A DNA stretch of 64,000 bases from Gordionus sp. m RMFG-2023 (lineage: Eukaryota; Nematomorpha; Gordioida; Chordodea; Parachordodidae), in NCBI RefSeq assembly GCF_954871325.1, contig NC_088775.1:80577561-80641560 (forward strand), written 5' to 3'. Below are positions 13,601 through 23,796 of the stretch, piece by piece. A program made the translations under genes and the position numbers. Each line of letters begins with the position of its first letter. Position 1 is the first letter of the stretch. The notes below the pieces were generated by a model that saw only the letters and a list, made by a program, of their open reading frames with translations, searched no databases and was not told where the DNA came from.

Positions 13601-16600
13601 AGTATAAAATAATTTAATGCAATGTTAGTTAACTTATTTAAACTGAAGATTTATAGTAAGATTTTTATTATTTAAAAATACAGATTTAGAAAAATATTCA
13701 TTACAAATGTCCATTCTTTAATCATATTTTTTTTTATTTTGCATATATGATAATGGTAAATGCTAACTAACATATTATTTTAATAATAAATATTAGAATT
13801 CTGAATTTAAAAAAAAATATGATTTTTATAAATAAAAAATTATTATATCATTAAAATATTTATTGCTGACCATTTTATTTATTGTCATTTAAATTCTATA
13901 ATCCAAGTTATTTAAAAAAATAAAAATGAAGGTAAAATTGTTTCTATTAAGCTTTTTTATTTATTCTATTTATATAATAAAAGATTTTCATCTATCATCA
14001 TATAGCTTTTTAGTTATCTATTAAATCGTTCGGGAAAAGTCAAATCCTGTGCGTTCCTATTTTAAATTAGATATCATAAAAAATCAATCTATTTGTAAAA
14101 TAGAAGATTGTGGTAAGGTCTTAACTGGGGACCATGCTGCAAATCTTGAACGACATATAGAAAGATTCCACAATAGGGAATTCAAATTATTAAGAAAAAA
14201 ATTTGACTATTAAAAAAATTCAAATAACGAAAACTGCAAACCAGTATAATACAATCCAAGATGCTTTTAAGTCCAACACTACTACAATACAAATCAATAT
14301 AAATAAAGAAACTTTAATCCGCTCCTGCACCGAGCTAATAACAGTTCACGGTAGGCCAATAAAATCAATTGACGACAAAGCATTTCGAAATATTATAGAT
14401 CCAATAATTATAGGATTGGGTGGAAATTTAACTATCAATTCGGAAAATATACGCAATAATATTTAAAAAATGGCGTTAGATTTTTCGGGAAATATAAAAA
14501 AGGAAGTATATCAAAAACTTATTTCGTTAAAATTAGATATAGCAACTAGATATGATAGGTCCATATTGGGGATCAATATTCAATTTATAAATAACGGAAA
14601 AATAAAATTAAGGACTCTATGCATGAAAGTGATTAAAGAACGACACACATCAGAATATCTTAAAAAAATTATTCTAGATGTTCTAAAAGAATATGAAATA
14701 AAAATTGAGCAGATTTACACAATAACCACCGATAATGCAGCAAATATGATTAAGTTAATTAAGCTATTAATACTACACGGAAGATGATGAAGATGATGAC
14801 CTTAACGATTATTTAATTAATGATGATTTAAATAATAATGATATAGATAATGATGATTTAAATAATAATGATATAATTCATGATGAAAATAAAGAACCTT
14901 TTAATATTGAAAATATTAATCTTGCATCAAATGCCAGATCCATATTAATAGGTATTAGATGTGCTTCACATACATTTCAATTAGCAATTAATGATTGCAT
15001 TAAAAATTCAAATGAAATTGTCATTATAAATTAAGCAAGAAACATCTGAAAAGAATAAGAAATCAGACAACAATGGCTATTCTCTCAAAATTAAATTTGA
15101 AAAAACCACTAATAGATTGTTGCACAAGATGGAACTCTATCTATTTAATGTTGGAGAGATTACTAGAGTTAAAAAGCTTTTGCCAAGAAATATCGCTCCA
15201 AAGCGATCGCGAAAAATGTTTATCAGAGAATGAATGGAAAATAATTAGTGCCATATTAAAAGCTTTATATCCAGCTTATGTTTTGACAAAATATTTACAA
15301 AGTGAACAATTGACAATGGGCGATTTTTATGCTGCGTGGATCAAATGTCTCATGCAAACGAGTAAAGTAGACACTCCATTTGCCAGACTTTTAGTTTCTA
15401 CGATGAAAGCACGAGAAATAAATTTCAAAAATGAAGTTTTTTGCTCTGCTATTTATCTCGACCCTAGATATAATGTATTTTTAACTTTTGAAGAAAGAGA
15501 GATCGCCAGAAAACATCTTTGTAAAACTTGGAACTTGATACAAAATCTAAATAATCAGAATATTGAAATTCTAAATACTATGCCTACGTGTTCGTATTCG
15601 AAGGATAATTTAGATGATGATTTTGAAGATTTATTAAAGTCGCATGAAAGTCTTAATAAGAATAATTCTCAGGGCATCGAAAATTATAATAAATGTATAG
15701 AAATAGAATATATAATTCGGTCATTTGATAATATAGAGAGATTAGAAAAAGATACTTATCTTTTGAATTATTGGGAAAATGTAAAGAATAGTATGCCAGA
15801 ACTTTATAAGTTAGCTATAACTGTGCTAGCAGTTCCAGCTACACAGGTCTCCGTAGAAAGAGCATTTTCAAGCCTTAAGTGTATACTCTCTGCGCAGAGA
15901 ACTAAATTAAATCCTGAAATATTAGAAAATATTTTAGTTATCCGTTCGAATTCTCTTTTTAAACCTAAATAGTATAGTATACATATTATTTTATTCATTA
16001 TTGTATTTACGCATGTTTGTTTTTTTCTTATTTATTTATGAAATAAAAAAAAACATAAAAATATCTATTAGATTATCATGGATAAATTAAATAAGAAATT
16101 ATAAACTAAAAAGATTTTTCTCTAAAATTAATATATACATGGTTAATGATTAATTTTTTTTAAAATTAAATTTATAAAAACCGGAACAAACCGAAAAGAA
16201 CCATAAATTATAAACCTAACCGATATGATTTTTTTTTTAAAAAATCGAAATGGAACACCTTTATAAAATTTTAAACTAAAAATTAATTTAGTTCTCTGCG
16301 CAGAGAGTATAAACTTAAGGCTTGAAAATGCTCTTTCTACGGAGACCTGCGTAGCTGGAACTGCTAGCACAGTTATAGCTAACTTATAAAGTTCTGGCAT
16401 ACTATTCTTTACATTTTCCCAATAATTCAAAAGATAAGTATCTTTTTCTAATCTCTCTATATTATCAAATGACCGAATTATATATTCTATTTCTATACAT
16501 TTATTATAATTTTCGATGCCCTGAGAATTATTCTTATTAAGACTTTCATGCGACTTTAATAAATCTTCAAAATCATCATCTAAATTGTCCTTCGAATACG

Positions 16601-19600
16601 AACACGTAGGCATAGTATTTAGAATTTCAAATATCCTGATTATTTAAATTTTGTATCAAGTTCCGAGTTTTACAAAGATGTTTTCTGGCGATCTCTCTTT
16701 CTTCAAAAGTAAAAATACATTATATCTAGGGTCGAGATAAATAGCAAAGCAAAAAACTTCATTTTTGAAATTTATTTCTCGTGCTTTCATCGTAGAAACT
16801 AAAAGTCTGGCAAATGGAGTGTCTACTTTACTCGTTTGCATGAGACATTTGATCCACGCAGCATAAAAATCGTCCATTGTCAATTGTTCACTTTGTAAAT
16901 ATTTTGTCAAAACATAAGCTGGATATAAAGCTTTTAATATGGCACTAATTATTTTCCATTCATTCTCTGATAAACATTTTTCGCGATCGCTTTGGAGCGA
17001 TATTTCTTGGCAAAAGCTTTTTAACTCTAGTAATCTCTCCAACATTAAATAGATAGAGTTCCATCTTGTGCAACAATCTATTAGTGGTTTTTTTTCAAAT
17101 TTAATTTTGAGAGAATAGCCATTGTTGTCTGATTTCTTATTTTTTCAGATGTTTCTTGCTTAATTTATAATGACAATTTCATTTGAATTTTTAATGCAAT
17201 CATTAATTGCTAATTGAAATGTATGTGAAGCACATCTAATACCTATTAATATGGATCTGGCATTTGATGCAAGATTAATATTTTCAATATTAAAAGGTTC
17301 TTTATTTTCATCATGAATTATATCATTATTATTTAAATCATCATTATCTATATCATTATTATTTAAATCATCATTAATTAAATAATCGTTAAGGTCATCA
17401 TCTTCATCATCTTCCGTGTAGTATTAATAGCTTAATTAACTTAATCATATTTGCTGCATTATCGGTGGTTATTGTGTAAATCTGCTCAATTTTTATTTCA
17501 TATTCTTTTAGAACATCTAGAATAATTTTTTTAAGATATTCTGATGTGTGTCGATCTTTAATCACTTTCATGCATATAGTCCTTAATTTTATTTTTCCGT
17601 TATTTATAAATTGAATATTGATCCCCAATATGGACCTATCATATCTAGTTGCTATATCTAATTTTAACGAAATAAGTTTTTGATATACTTCCTTTTTTAT
17701 ATTTTCCGAAAAATCTAACGCCATTTTTTTAATATTATTGCGTATATTTTCCGAATTGATAGTTAAATTTCCACCCAATCCTATAATTATTGGATCTATA
17801 ATATTTCGAAATGCTTTGTCGTCAAATGATTTTATTGGCCTACCGTGAACTGTTATTAGCTCGGTGCAGGAGCGGATTAAAGTTTCTTTATTTATATTGA
17901 TTTGTATTGTAGTAGTGTTGGACTTAAAAGCATCTTGGATTGTATTATACTGGTTTGCAGTTTTCGTTATTTGAATTTTTTAATAGTCAAATTTTTTTCT
18001 TAATAATTTGAATTCCCTATTGTGGAATCTTTCTATATGTCGTTCAAGATTTGCAGCATGGTCCCCAGTTAAGACCTTACCACAATCTTCTATTTTACAA
18101 ATAGATTGATTTTTTATGATATCTAATTTAAAATAGGAACGCACAGGATTTGACTTTTCCCGAACGATTTAATAGATAACTAAAAAGCTATATGATGATA
18201 GATGATCTTTTATTATATAAATAGAATAAATAAAAAAGCATAATAGAAACAATTTTACCTTCATTTTTATTTTTTAAATAGCTTGGATTATAGAATTTAA
18301 ATGACAATAAATAAAATGGTCAGCAATAAATATTTTAATGATATAATAATTTTTTATTTATAAAAATCATATTTTTTTTAAATTCAGAATTCTAATATTT
18401 ATTATTAAAATAATATGTTAGTTAGCATTTACCATTATCATATATGCAAAATAAAAAAAATATGATTAAAGAATGGTATTTGTAATGAATATTTTTCTAA
18501 ATCTGTATTTTTAAATAATAAAAATCTTACTATAAATCTTCAGTTTAAATAAGTTAACTAACATTGCATTAAATTATTTTATACTTTGTGTTTTATATTA
18601 AATAGACTTACATTTAAAAATAGGAATTACATTTTGATGTTAAACTAAATATAACTAGTATAGTTTAATTCAAATTACCCACTCTGATATATTCTATATA
18701 AACTAAGATAAATTTTTTTTGAATATATCAATTAATAAGAAATTATTGTAAAACAATATTATATAAAAATTGGTCAGTACTTTATTTCTATTAGATGTTA
18801 ATATAATATGACAGAATAGGTAATTTAAGTTAAACTATAGTATTTATATTTAGTTTAACATCAAAATGTAATTCCTATTTTTAATTCACTGTAAGTTTAT
18901 TTAAATATAAAACATATTAATAAATAAATAAAAGTATAAAAATAATTTAATGCAATGTTAATTAAATTATTTAAACAGAAGATTTATAGTAATATTTTTA
19001 TTATTTAAAAATACAGATTTAGAAAAATATTCATTACAAATGCCATTCTTTAATCATATTTTTTTATTTTGCATATATGATAATGGTATATGCTAACTAA
19101 CATATTATAATAATAAATAATTTATAATATTAGAATTCTGAATTTAAAAAAACAATGATTATAAATAAAAAATTATTATATCATTAAAATATTGCTGACT
19201 ATTTTATTTATTGTCATTTAAATTCTATGATCCAAGTTTTTATAATGAGATAAAAAATAAACCATATAATATAAAAATAAATGTAAAAGGTACTTGATTT
19301 CTATTAGATGTTATTTATTAATAATAGAATTATATAATTTTTTCTTAATTATTAGCAGGTATTATTCTAAAAGCTTATTAATATCTTATATATAAATTTG
19401 TTAATTTAGCCAAGAATAATTATGCCTGATTTTAAGATATCTTATCTAATTAACAGATAAATTGTCTAATCTCTTATAAATTAAGTATTTAAAGAAAAAA
19501 CAACAAACCTGGCATTATAGGGTAAATTATTTAAAAAAAAACAAACAATTAAAATCAAAAAATAAATGACAATCAAATATATAATATATAACAAAACAGA

Positions 19601-22600
19601 TTTAAAAAATACATACGGTAATTTTTTTGCATTTACAATTTTTATATAATTTAATTTTTTTTATAAAATACATACGGTAATTTTTTTGCATTTACAATTT
19701 TTATATAACTTAATTTTTTTTATAAAATAGAGTTTAATATTTTTTTCAAATGTTTAATATACGACAAATTTTATCTAGTAATACAAATTCATTTACATTA
19801 AATCCTGATCCTTTTTTATCTAATTCAAATTCAATACCTAATATTACAAATAATTTCCATATGATCAATTCTTCCTCTGTAAGTGGTGATTCTATTACTG
19901 ATCCAACATCGGCTATTCCAAGAAGAAAATATACTAAATGCATTGATTGTTTTAGAGCGCGAATAGAATATTTGTCACCCTATTCGCCGCAACTAAACCC
20001 GATAGAAATTTTTTTTGGAGTGTTAAAAAACAAATATAGGTCGATCAATCCCCGACCAAATACTCGAAACGAAATAATTAATAATTTAGCATCAATTCTT
20101 AATGAATTTACTATTCCTTTTGATTTTTCAAATTATTATATATAATAAAATGCATCAATTTTTTGAGATTGGTTATCGAGGACAACCAATGAATTAAGGT
20201 AAATTTATAAAAATATAAATTTATATTGAAATATATTTTAAAGGAATTTAGAAAAAGGAGAATATATATATAAAGAAAAAACGAAAATTAAAATATCCAA
20301 TTTTTAATGTATTTTTTAAATCTGTTTTGTTATATATTATATATTTGATTGTCATTTATTTTTTGAGGGTTGTGCAAAAATAAAAAAACATATTGTTATT
20401 TTATTTAATTGTTTGTATTTGATATATAATGTTGATAATATAGAAATATTTAATTTGAAAAGAAATCACCAATTTAAAAAATGCCCCCAAGGAAAATTAA
20501 AATTTTAAATTTAGGTTAATAATTTAAAATTAATTATTTTTGAAACCGGTTTAAACCGGTTCAAAATATTTATAACGGTTCGGTTCGCTCTTTTAATATT
20601 TTCTTCATAACGGTTCGGTTAAGGTTACGGTTCAGAAAATCATAACGGTTCATTTCGGTTTTGCGGTTCGGTTCGAACCCTTTAGGTAAAGCTCCATAAA
20701 AAGGTCTCACATTTTTTAAAATTTCCAAATATTTGACCCTTTTTATTTTATTTTTTTATGTCTATGCTTTGTCTATGATGACCTTTTATAAAAGCTTAGT
20801 TACATTTTTATTGGATTTTGATCTGGGTTTGATGGGCATTGCATTAAATCCAAACCGTTGTTTGGTATAAATAATTTTGGTCTATTATAATGTATATGGT
20901 AAATTGCCTTGTGGAAAGATAAAATCTCCTTGGGAAGAAAGAGTGTATTCTTCAATTTAATGAGCTCTCTCGATAAAATATTATATTTGGAATTTATAAT
21001 TCCTTCAGCAATGCACATGTAACCTCGACCTTTTCCCACCATACAAACCAATTTGTTGGAAATTTATTGGTTTTTTAAGCAGGGTGCCTAAATAAAAATC
21101 AAGTTATTTTTTAAAAATAGGATTATTCATTTTTATAATTAATTTATTTTAATTTTAAATAATAATATTTAAAAGTCATCACTTCATTACCATAAATACC
21201 TTTCGAATATTATTTAAACTTATAGCTGTTTAATAAGTGAAAATTATTTAATGTCCTTTCCTATGCTTAAAAATTATTATAATATTAAATTTTATATCAA
21301 TTTATTTTGTCTTCATTGTCTAGCATTTTTTAAAAATGTAAATTACAACAAAAAGAACAATTTTCCAATAATAATGAGCTGATCAAGAACCTGATATTCT
21401 TAAAGAACCAGCTTGATCCTAATAGGGAAGATCTGGGCTCGATCCTGGATCCGATACATCTCTGTTAATAAAATATTTTAAATTTAATTAATACTTAGAA
21501 AATGTCAAGTACTGCATTCTTTGTTGAAAAGATTAGGAATACCCAATTTACCTATTCACTCAAACCTAACTCAAAAGCAAAGATTAGTCGCGTTAACGAA
21601 ATTTAAATCCGGTCTTATACGAATTTTGATAGCCACCGATCTTGCTAGCAGGTATGCTTGCTAATTGTAACTTTATTATTGTCCTCCTAATTGCAGTGGT
21701 GTTGTTAACTTTCGTGACTACGTCATTTTAAATGATAGATTTGTAAAATAATAAATGAATATATGTATTATGCATTTGCCCAATGTCAATATGGCTTAGC
21801 CAAGCTTATAGCCTCAAAAATTTTAAAAAATTTATTTATATTTTATTTAGTAATTAGCAGTGGTGTTGTTAACTTTCGTGACTACGTCATTTTAAATGAT
21901 AGATTTGTAAAATAATAAATGAATATATGTATTATGCATTTGCCCAATGTCAATATGGCTTAGCCAAGCTTGTAGCCTCAAAAATAAACTAAAACCTCTA
22001 ATTTAAGTCTCAGCTTGTAGATTGAGACTAATTTTTTTGAATAAAATTGTATAGGCCGTTTTGGAGTTGATAGATATTTATTTTTTTTCAAATGGGAAAT
22101 ATTTAATTTATTTTATATATATAATTGTTTTTTGAAAAAAAATACTATATAGAGGATTGGACATTCCTAAAGTGGATTTAGTATTAAATCACACTGTCCC
22201 TAGCTCACCAGAGGATTACGTACATAGGGTTGGTAGAACTGCACGTGCAGGTTAATTATATTTTATACATTAGACTTTGTAAGGTTAAAAGGTTTATTTT
22301 AAATTAATCACAAATCTATTATTTAATAAAATAAAATAGTTATAACAATATAATTTGTAATAAAAAAAATATGCATCCTTCAAATTCTTATATTTTTGAA
22401 TGTAATTTTCTTTCTAATTATGGTATTTAAATTTCTAAGTTTTTTTAAATAAAAAAATATAATCGCAAATATTTTTATTGATATAAAATATAATACTGCA
22501 ATTTTTCTTAGGGAGAGAAGGTATATCTGTTACACTCATATCTCCTCCTAAGGATATACCAGTTTTACAAGATATAGAATCTCACATAGGTACCAAAACT

Positions 22601-22957
22601 TTAGAATACACTCATATAAATGAAAAAATTATCCTTAAAATACTGACCGAAATAACCATGGTAAAAAGGGAATGTCAAATGGATATCGAAAATAGTGATT
22701 TTGATAAACGTCGACAAATTAACGAAATTAAACACAAAATACTGCAAGGCCAAGACCTTACGCCCGAGGAAAGAAAAATTTGTACTGGTTATAAATGCCC
22801 AAATAAGCCTACTATAGTCGAAAAAAAGAATGGACAGAATGAAGTTGGTAATGGTAAAAAAATTAGTAAAGTCCCCAATAAGGTGCCTAAAATTTGTTCA
22901 AAGAAAAAAATTATTCGTAATAATACTAAAAAGCCAAACAATGTTGCAAAAATATAA
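1676..22957 (+). CDS. DDX49: DEAD-box ATP-dependent RNA helicase DDX49 (Dbp8), 9 exons
   Basis: Nucleolar RNA helicase of the DDX49/Dbp8 family, known for small-subunit pre-rRNA processing. Exons: 1676-1799, 1840-1963, 2004-2089, 2130-2251, 2294-2478, 11935-12144, 21499-21651, 22153-22250 and 22512-22957. All junctions are GT-AG, phases agree, and the total is 515 codons plus stop (human about 483). Motifs in order: Q motif region [11 protein letters not shown], Walker [24 protein letters not shown] as [11 protein letters not shown], then the second RecA domain with [12 protein letters not shown] and [13 protein letters not shown]. The C-terminus is lysine-rich, as in the family. The start is the first ATG in frame before the Q motif. 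Exons 1-5 are packed with 40-42 bp introns, then two introns of more than 9 kb follow, both full of transposons. Exon 6 (11935-12144) stands alone between them and encodes [15 protein letters not shown] and IIFTSSCK. Confidence 0.93.
2252..2293 (+). other. 42-bp in-frame intron 4 of DDX49
   Basis: This segment interrupts the helicase between LKFF and VMDEADRLL. It starts gtaata and ends with an aaag acceptor, is a multiple of three and contains no stop. Retention would insert 14 residues just before the DEAD box. Family alignment from memory has no insertion there, so removal is the likely main outcome. Confidence 0.75.
2479..3055 (+). other. Start of DDX49 intron 5, no recognised gene
   Basis: The donor is gtaaat directly after the last codon of exon 5. 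An open frame at 2556-2795 resembles no known protein and has no splice context. From about 2845 a degenerate tandem repeat begins (annotated separately). Confidence 0.5.
2848..3385. repeat. Degenerate three-unit tandem repeat in DDX49 intron 5
   Basis: Three diverged units of about 160-175 bp begin near 2848, 3024 and 3267. Each opens with a gactaa(a)-like motif followed by a short pyrimidine/purine stretch, then carries tagaatcat.tttag further along. The middle unit is lengthened by a 73-bp MITE. The arrangement is seen by eye, so unit borders are approximate. Confidence 0.5.
3064..3136. mobile_element. 73-bp hAT-type MITE with perfect 8-bp target duplication
   Basis: The ends are cagagacctg and caggtctctg (perfect 10-bp inverted repeats). 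The flanks are ataaatat at 3056-3063 and again at 3137-3144, an exact 8-bp target duplication as hAT transposases make. The inside holds only a short GC-rich patch with tcctggcc and tgggcca. It has no coding capacity and must have been moved in trans. It shares its end sequence with several larger elements in the window. Confidence 0.85.
3452..4252 (-). mobile_element. hAT transposon relic, internally deleted
   Basis: Inverted ends tagaggcctgcattgggc and a slightly diverged copy ending gcagacctcta bound about 800 bp. The minus strand near 3965-3800 reads a hAT C-terminal dimerisation domain: [36 protein letters not shown]. The rest of the transposase is missing, so this is a non-autonomous remnant. 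Both ends carry GC-rich subterminal tracts. A clean target duplication was not seen. Confidence 0.7.
4260..4795 (-). other. Unidentified GC-richer relic left of the gypsy fossil
   Basis: This block is clearly richer in G+C than its surroundings. The minus strand has a 75-codon open frame (4640-4413) beginning [12 protein letters not shown]; nearby frames also look protein-like ([18 protein letters not shown]). Sequence on the other side of the gypsy element (9796-9910) continues in the same style on the minus strand ([14 protein letters not shown]). The simplest reading is one older coding-like segment into which the gypsy element inserted. I do not recognise the protein. Confidence 0.3.
4796..5139 (-). 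repeat. 3' LTR of the gypsy fossil
   Basis: On the minus strand it begins tgttatattg and ends attcttata. It matches 9795-9481 closely over its whole length apart from a few indels. The outer edge abuts the gattc target duplication at 4791-4795. Confidence 0.85.
6586..7085 (+). mobile_element. Inverted fragment of a related gypsy element (LTR, leader, extra open segment)
   Basis: Bases about 6586-6890 are the reverse complement of the 5' LTR and leader at about 9300-9600, including the primer-binding site. They lie inside the pol region of the larger fossil in opposite orientation. The leader open frame (starting [13 protein letters not shown]) runs past the shared part into a segment (about 6890-7068) with no match in the larger copy, followed by a gtatta donor-like site. 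The fragment is incomplete and broken. Confidence 0.6.
9481..9795 (-). repeat. 5' LTR of the gypsy fossil
   Basis: It pairs with 4796-5139. The outer edge is followed by gattc (9796-9800), the second copy of the target duplication. The inner edge borders the primer-binding site. Confidence 0.85.
9801..10754 (+). other. DDX49 intron 5 sequence right of the gypsy fossil
   Basis: The first 110 bases continue the unidentified coding-like relic seen left of the gypsy insertion (minus strand). Two near-direct copies of a ggttcttttatca motif lie at about 9930 and 9990. Beyond that no gene or element is recognised. Confidence 0.35.
10755..11035. mobile_element. MITE remnants: hAT-type end and gcacaacctaa-type end
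   Basis: A left end tagagacctgcag at 10755 begins a GC-patch hAT MITE (aggcctgg, cagcccggt, ggcctggcccggg) whose right end is lost near 10935. Just beyond, ggatcggtac through tatcggcacaaccta (10985-11034) matches the right end of the 541-bp MITE at 38088-38628. The same nesting of a hAT MITE inside that second family is found there. Confidence 0.5.
11036..11934 (+). other. Rest of DDX49 intron 5, no feature seen
   Basis: A+T-rich sequence up to the acceptor tatatttag before exon 6. No open frame or repeat of note is seen. Confidence 0.4.
12145..12369 (+). other. Start of DDX49 intron 6
   Basis: The donor is gtaata after exon 6. Short A+T-rich spacer with two loose copies of a tgagaggtgaat / tgagaggggat motif (12233 and 12299) precedes the large palindrome. 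Confidence 0.4.
12951..13908. mobile_element. Nested foldback element, left-arm copy
   Basis: Ends acttggatcatag and its inverse. Arms of about 420 bp (12951-13375 and 13500-13908) are inverted copies round a loop of about 125 bp. It carries no coding capacity. A second copy sits at the mirrored place in the right arm, so it entered the hAT element before the large duplication. Confidence 0.75.
14030..15972 (+). pseudogene. hAT transposase, left arm, broken
   Basis: A BED-type zinc finger is visible at about 14050-14190 ([10 protein letters not shown] then [13 protein letters not shown]). The transposase core follows in segments 14203-14466, 14470-14787, about 14780-15030 and 15073-15972, the last ending in a hAT dimerisation domain ([24 protein letters not shown]). 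Breaks include a stop at 14464-14466, a frame change near 14770 and another near 15035. The acidic Asp/Asn-rich stretch encoded at 14785-14890 is a simple-sequence insertion. The host gene does not need this product. Confidence 0.8.
15912..16285. other. Loop between the two arms of the hAT palindrome
   Basis: The left half carries the end of the transposase (stop at 15972). The right half is a subterminal repeat with accggaacaaaccg and cctaaccgata motifs similar to, but diverged from, the outer ends. No inverted partner exists for this segment. Confidence 0.6.
16286..18170 (-). pseudogene. hAT transposase, right arm, broken
   Basis: Mirror copy of the left-arm transposase on the minus strand, with open segments 17778-17407, 17045-16656 and 16613-16286, and the BED finger at about 18150-18000. 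The open frame at 16613-16143 runs through the arm junction into loop sequence, so its last 40 or so residues are not transposase. It keeps [12 protein letters not shown] without the stop seen in the left arm, but shares the break after LLILHGR and carries its own frame change near 16650. Confidence 0.8.
18282..19237. mobile_element. Nested foldback element, right-arm copy
   Basis: Inverse of 12951-13908, at the mirrored place in the right arm. Small indels separate the copies. Confidence 0.7.
19519..20416 (+). mobile_element. About 0.9-kb IS630/Tc1-like insertion in the right arm only
   Basis: The left arm reads straight through the corresponding place (near 12670), so this is a later insertion. 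Inverted repeats of about 57 bp lie at 19557-19613 and 20307-20364. A 59-bp direct repeat (starting near 19604, two copies) follows the left one. Inside is a 131-codon open frame, described separately. Confidence 0.7.
19750..20145 (+). CDS. Partial IS630/Tc1-mariner-type transposase (DDE_3 C-terminal part)
   Basis: The last 60 residues read [20 protein letters not shown], which is the end of the DDE domain of IS630/Tc1 transposases with the catalytic acidic residue in NPIE. The first 60 residues are Asn/Ser-rich and unrelated to the usual DNA-binding part, and the first two catalytic aspartates are absent. The protein cannot be a working transposase alone. It may be the second exon of a gene whose first part is lost, or a short element moved in trans. 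Confidence 0.65.
   Translation: MFNIRQILSSNTNSFTLNPDPFLSNSNSIPNITNNFHMINSSSVSGDSITDPTSAIPRRKYTKCIDCFRARIEYLSPYSPQLNPIEIFFGVLKNKYRSINPRPNTRNEIINNLASILNEFTIPFDFSNYYI
20686..21498 (+). other. End of DDX49 intron 6, no recognised gene
   Basis: A+T-rich. The minus-strand frame at 21051-20800 carries [19 protein letters not shown], which resembles the NPIE region of a Tc1-like transposase (compare SPDLNPIE), so a small Tc1/mariner fragment is likely here. The acceptor for exon 7 is cttag at 21494-21498. Confidence 0.4.
21652..22152 (+). repeat. DDX49 intron 7 with 164-bp-spaced direct duplication
   Basis: Bases 21693-21818 recur almost unchanged at 21857-21984 (both start gcagtggtgttgttaac and end gcctcaaaaat). 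The copies differ at very few positions, so the duplication is recent. It makes up about half of this 501-bp intron. Confidence 0.85.
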
Positions 22958-23796
22958 ATTGTTTTTATCATCATATGTCATTATATTTATATATAATTAT
23001 TTGATTTTTTTAAATGGACATATTTATTATTAAAAAATGCCAAAAAATCCTTGTTTATAATAGAATTGGTACCGAAAAATCTTGTTTATAATAGAATAAA
23101 AATATTGTAATTATAATTACAACTAATTTCAGAATAATCGAAAGATAATATATTCATTTACTTTTTTTAACAAAAAATGTGTCTAGTCTGGTGATTTGAT
23201 TAGATTAGAAGATATTCAATCATCTTTTATATTTATCAACATTAAGTAAAAAATTTTCTTCTATTTTTAAATGAAAGTGCTTGGTATACTCCATATTTCA
23301 ATATACTGCTTGTTTGATTTTGATTTCTTAATACAAGTTTTTATTTTATAATTATAGGGCAGTATATAAAATATATATTGACTTAAAACAAATTTGCAAC
23401 GTTAATTTTTAATTAATAATAAATAATAATTATAATAGATCTTTAAAGTGGAAACGAAATATTTAACCTAAAGCTCTTCCTAATTTGATTTAATTTAAGA
23501 TAAGCCATGTGTAAAAACCATCAACTAAATTCAAAATAAGGTGATTTAGTGAGGAAAGAATGATAAAATTGCAAATTATTTATGTATTCGAAATCTAATA
23601 ACATAGATTAAAGTTAAATTTTTAATCCATGATTACTAATATTTATTATAATATTAGTTAGCAAACAAAATAAAGTTAAAATTATTTATTTTATTCGTTA
23701 ATTTTTAAAAAAAGTATAGAGGCGATTAAAATCATGATTTAAAACCTAACAAGACCAACTCCTAAATTATAGAGATCTTCAAATTATAGTTTATAT
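22958..23796. other. Spacer after DDX49
   Basis: DDX49 ends at 22957. A possible polyadenylation hexamer aataaa lies at about 23095. No other gene or element is recognised up to the MITE. Confidence 0.4.

Larger units (their letters stand above)
12370..20685. mobile_element. 8.3-kb palindromic (inverted-duplicated) hAT transposon
   Basis: Left end gggattcgaaccgaaccg and right end cggttcggttcgaaccct are inverted copies. The match continues inward almost without break for about 3.5 kb: left arm 12370-15911 against right arm 20685-16286, with a spacer of about 375 bp. The spacer holds the true transposase end (to 15972) and a diverged accgg/aaccg-rich 3' subterminal region. The structure is therefore a hAT element whose 5' portion has been copied in inverted orientation. 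Both arms share the same frame break after LLILHGR, so the element was already defective when it was duplicated. A stop present in the left arm (after IRNNI) is a lysine codon in the right arm. No clear 8-bp target duplication was seen. Confidence 0.85.

Noticed and set aside
15804-15998. Minus-strand frame over the end of the left-arm hAT transposase
   Set aside because: Antisense shadow of the dimerisation domain.
19746-19943. Minus-strand frame in the IS630-like element
   Set aside because: Overlaps the longer plus-strand transposase frame, which alone shows family motifs.
22789-23033. Frames overlapping the last DDX49 exon
   Set aside because: Out of frame with, or antisense to, the helicase C-terminus.
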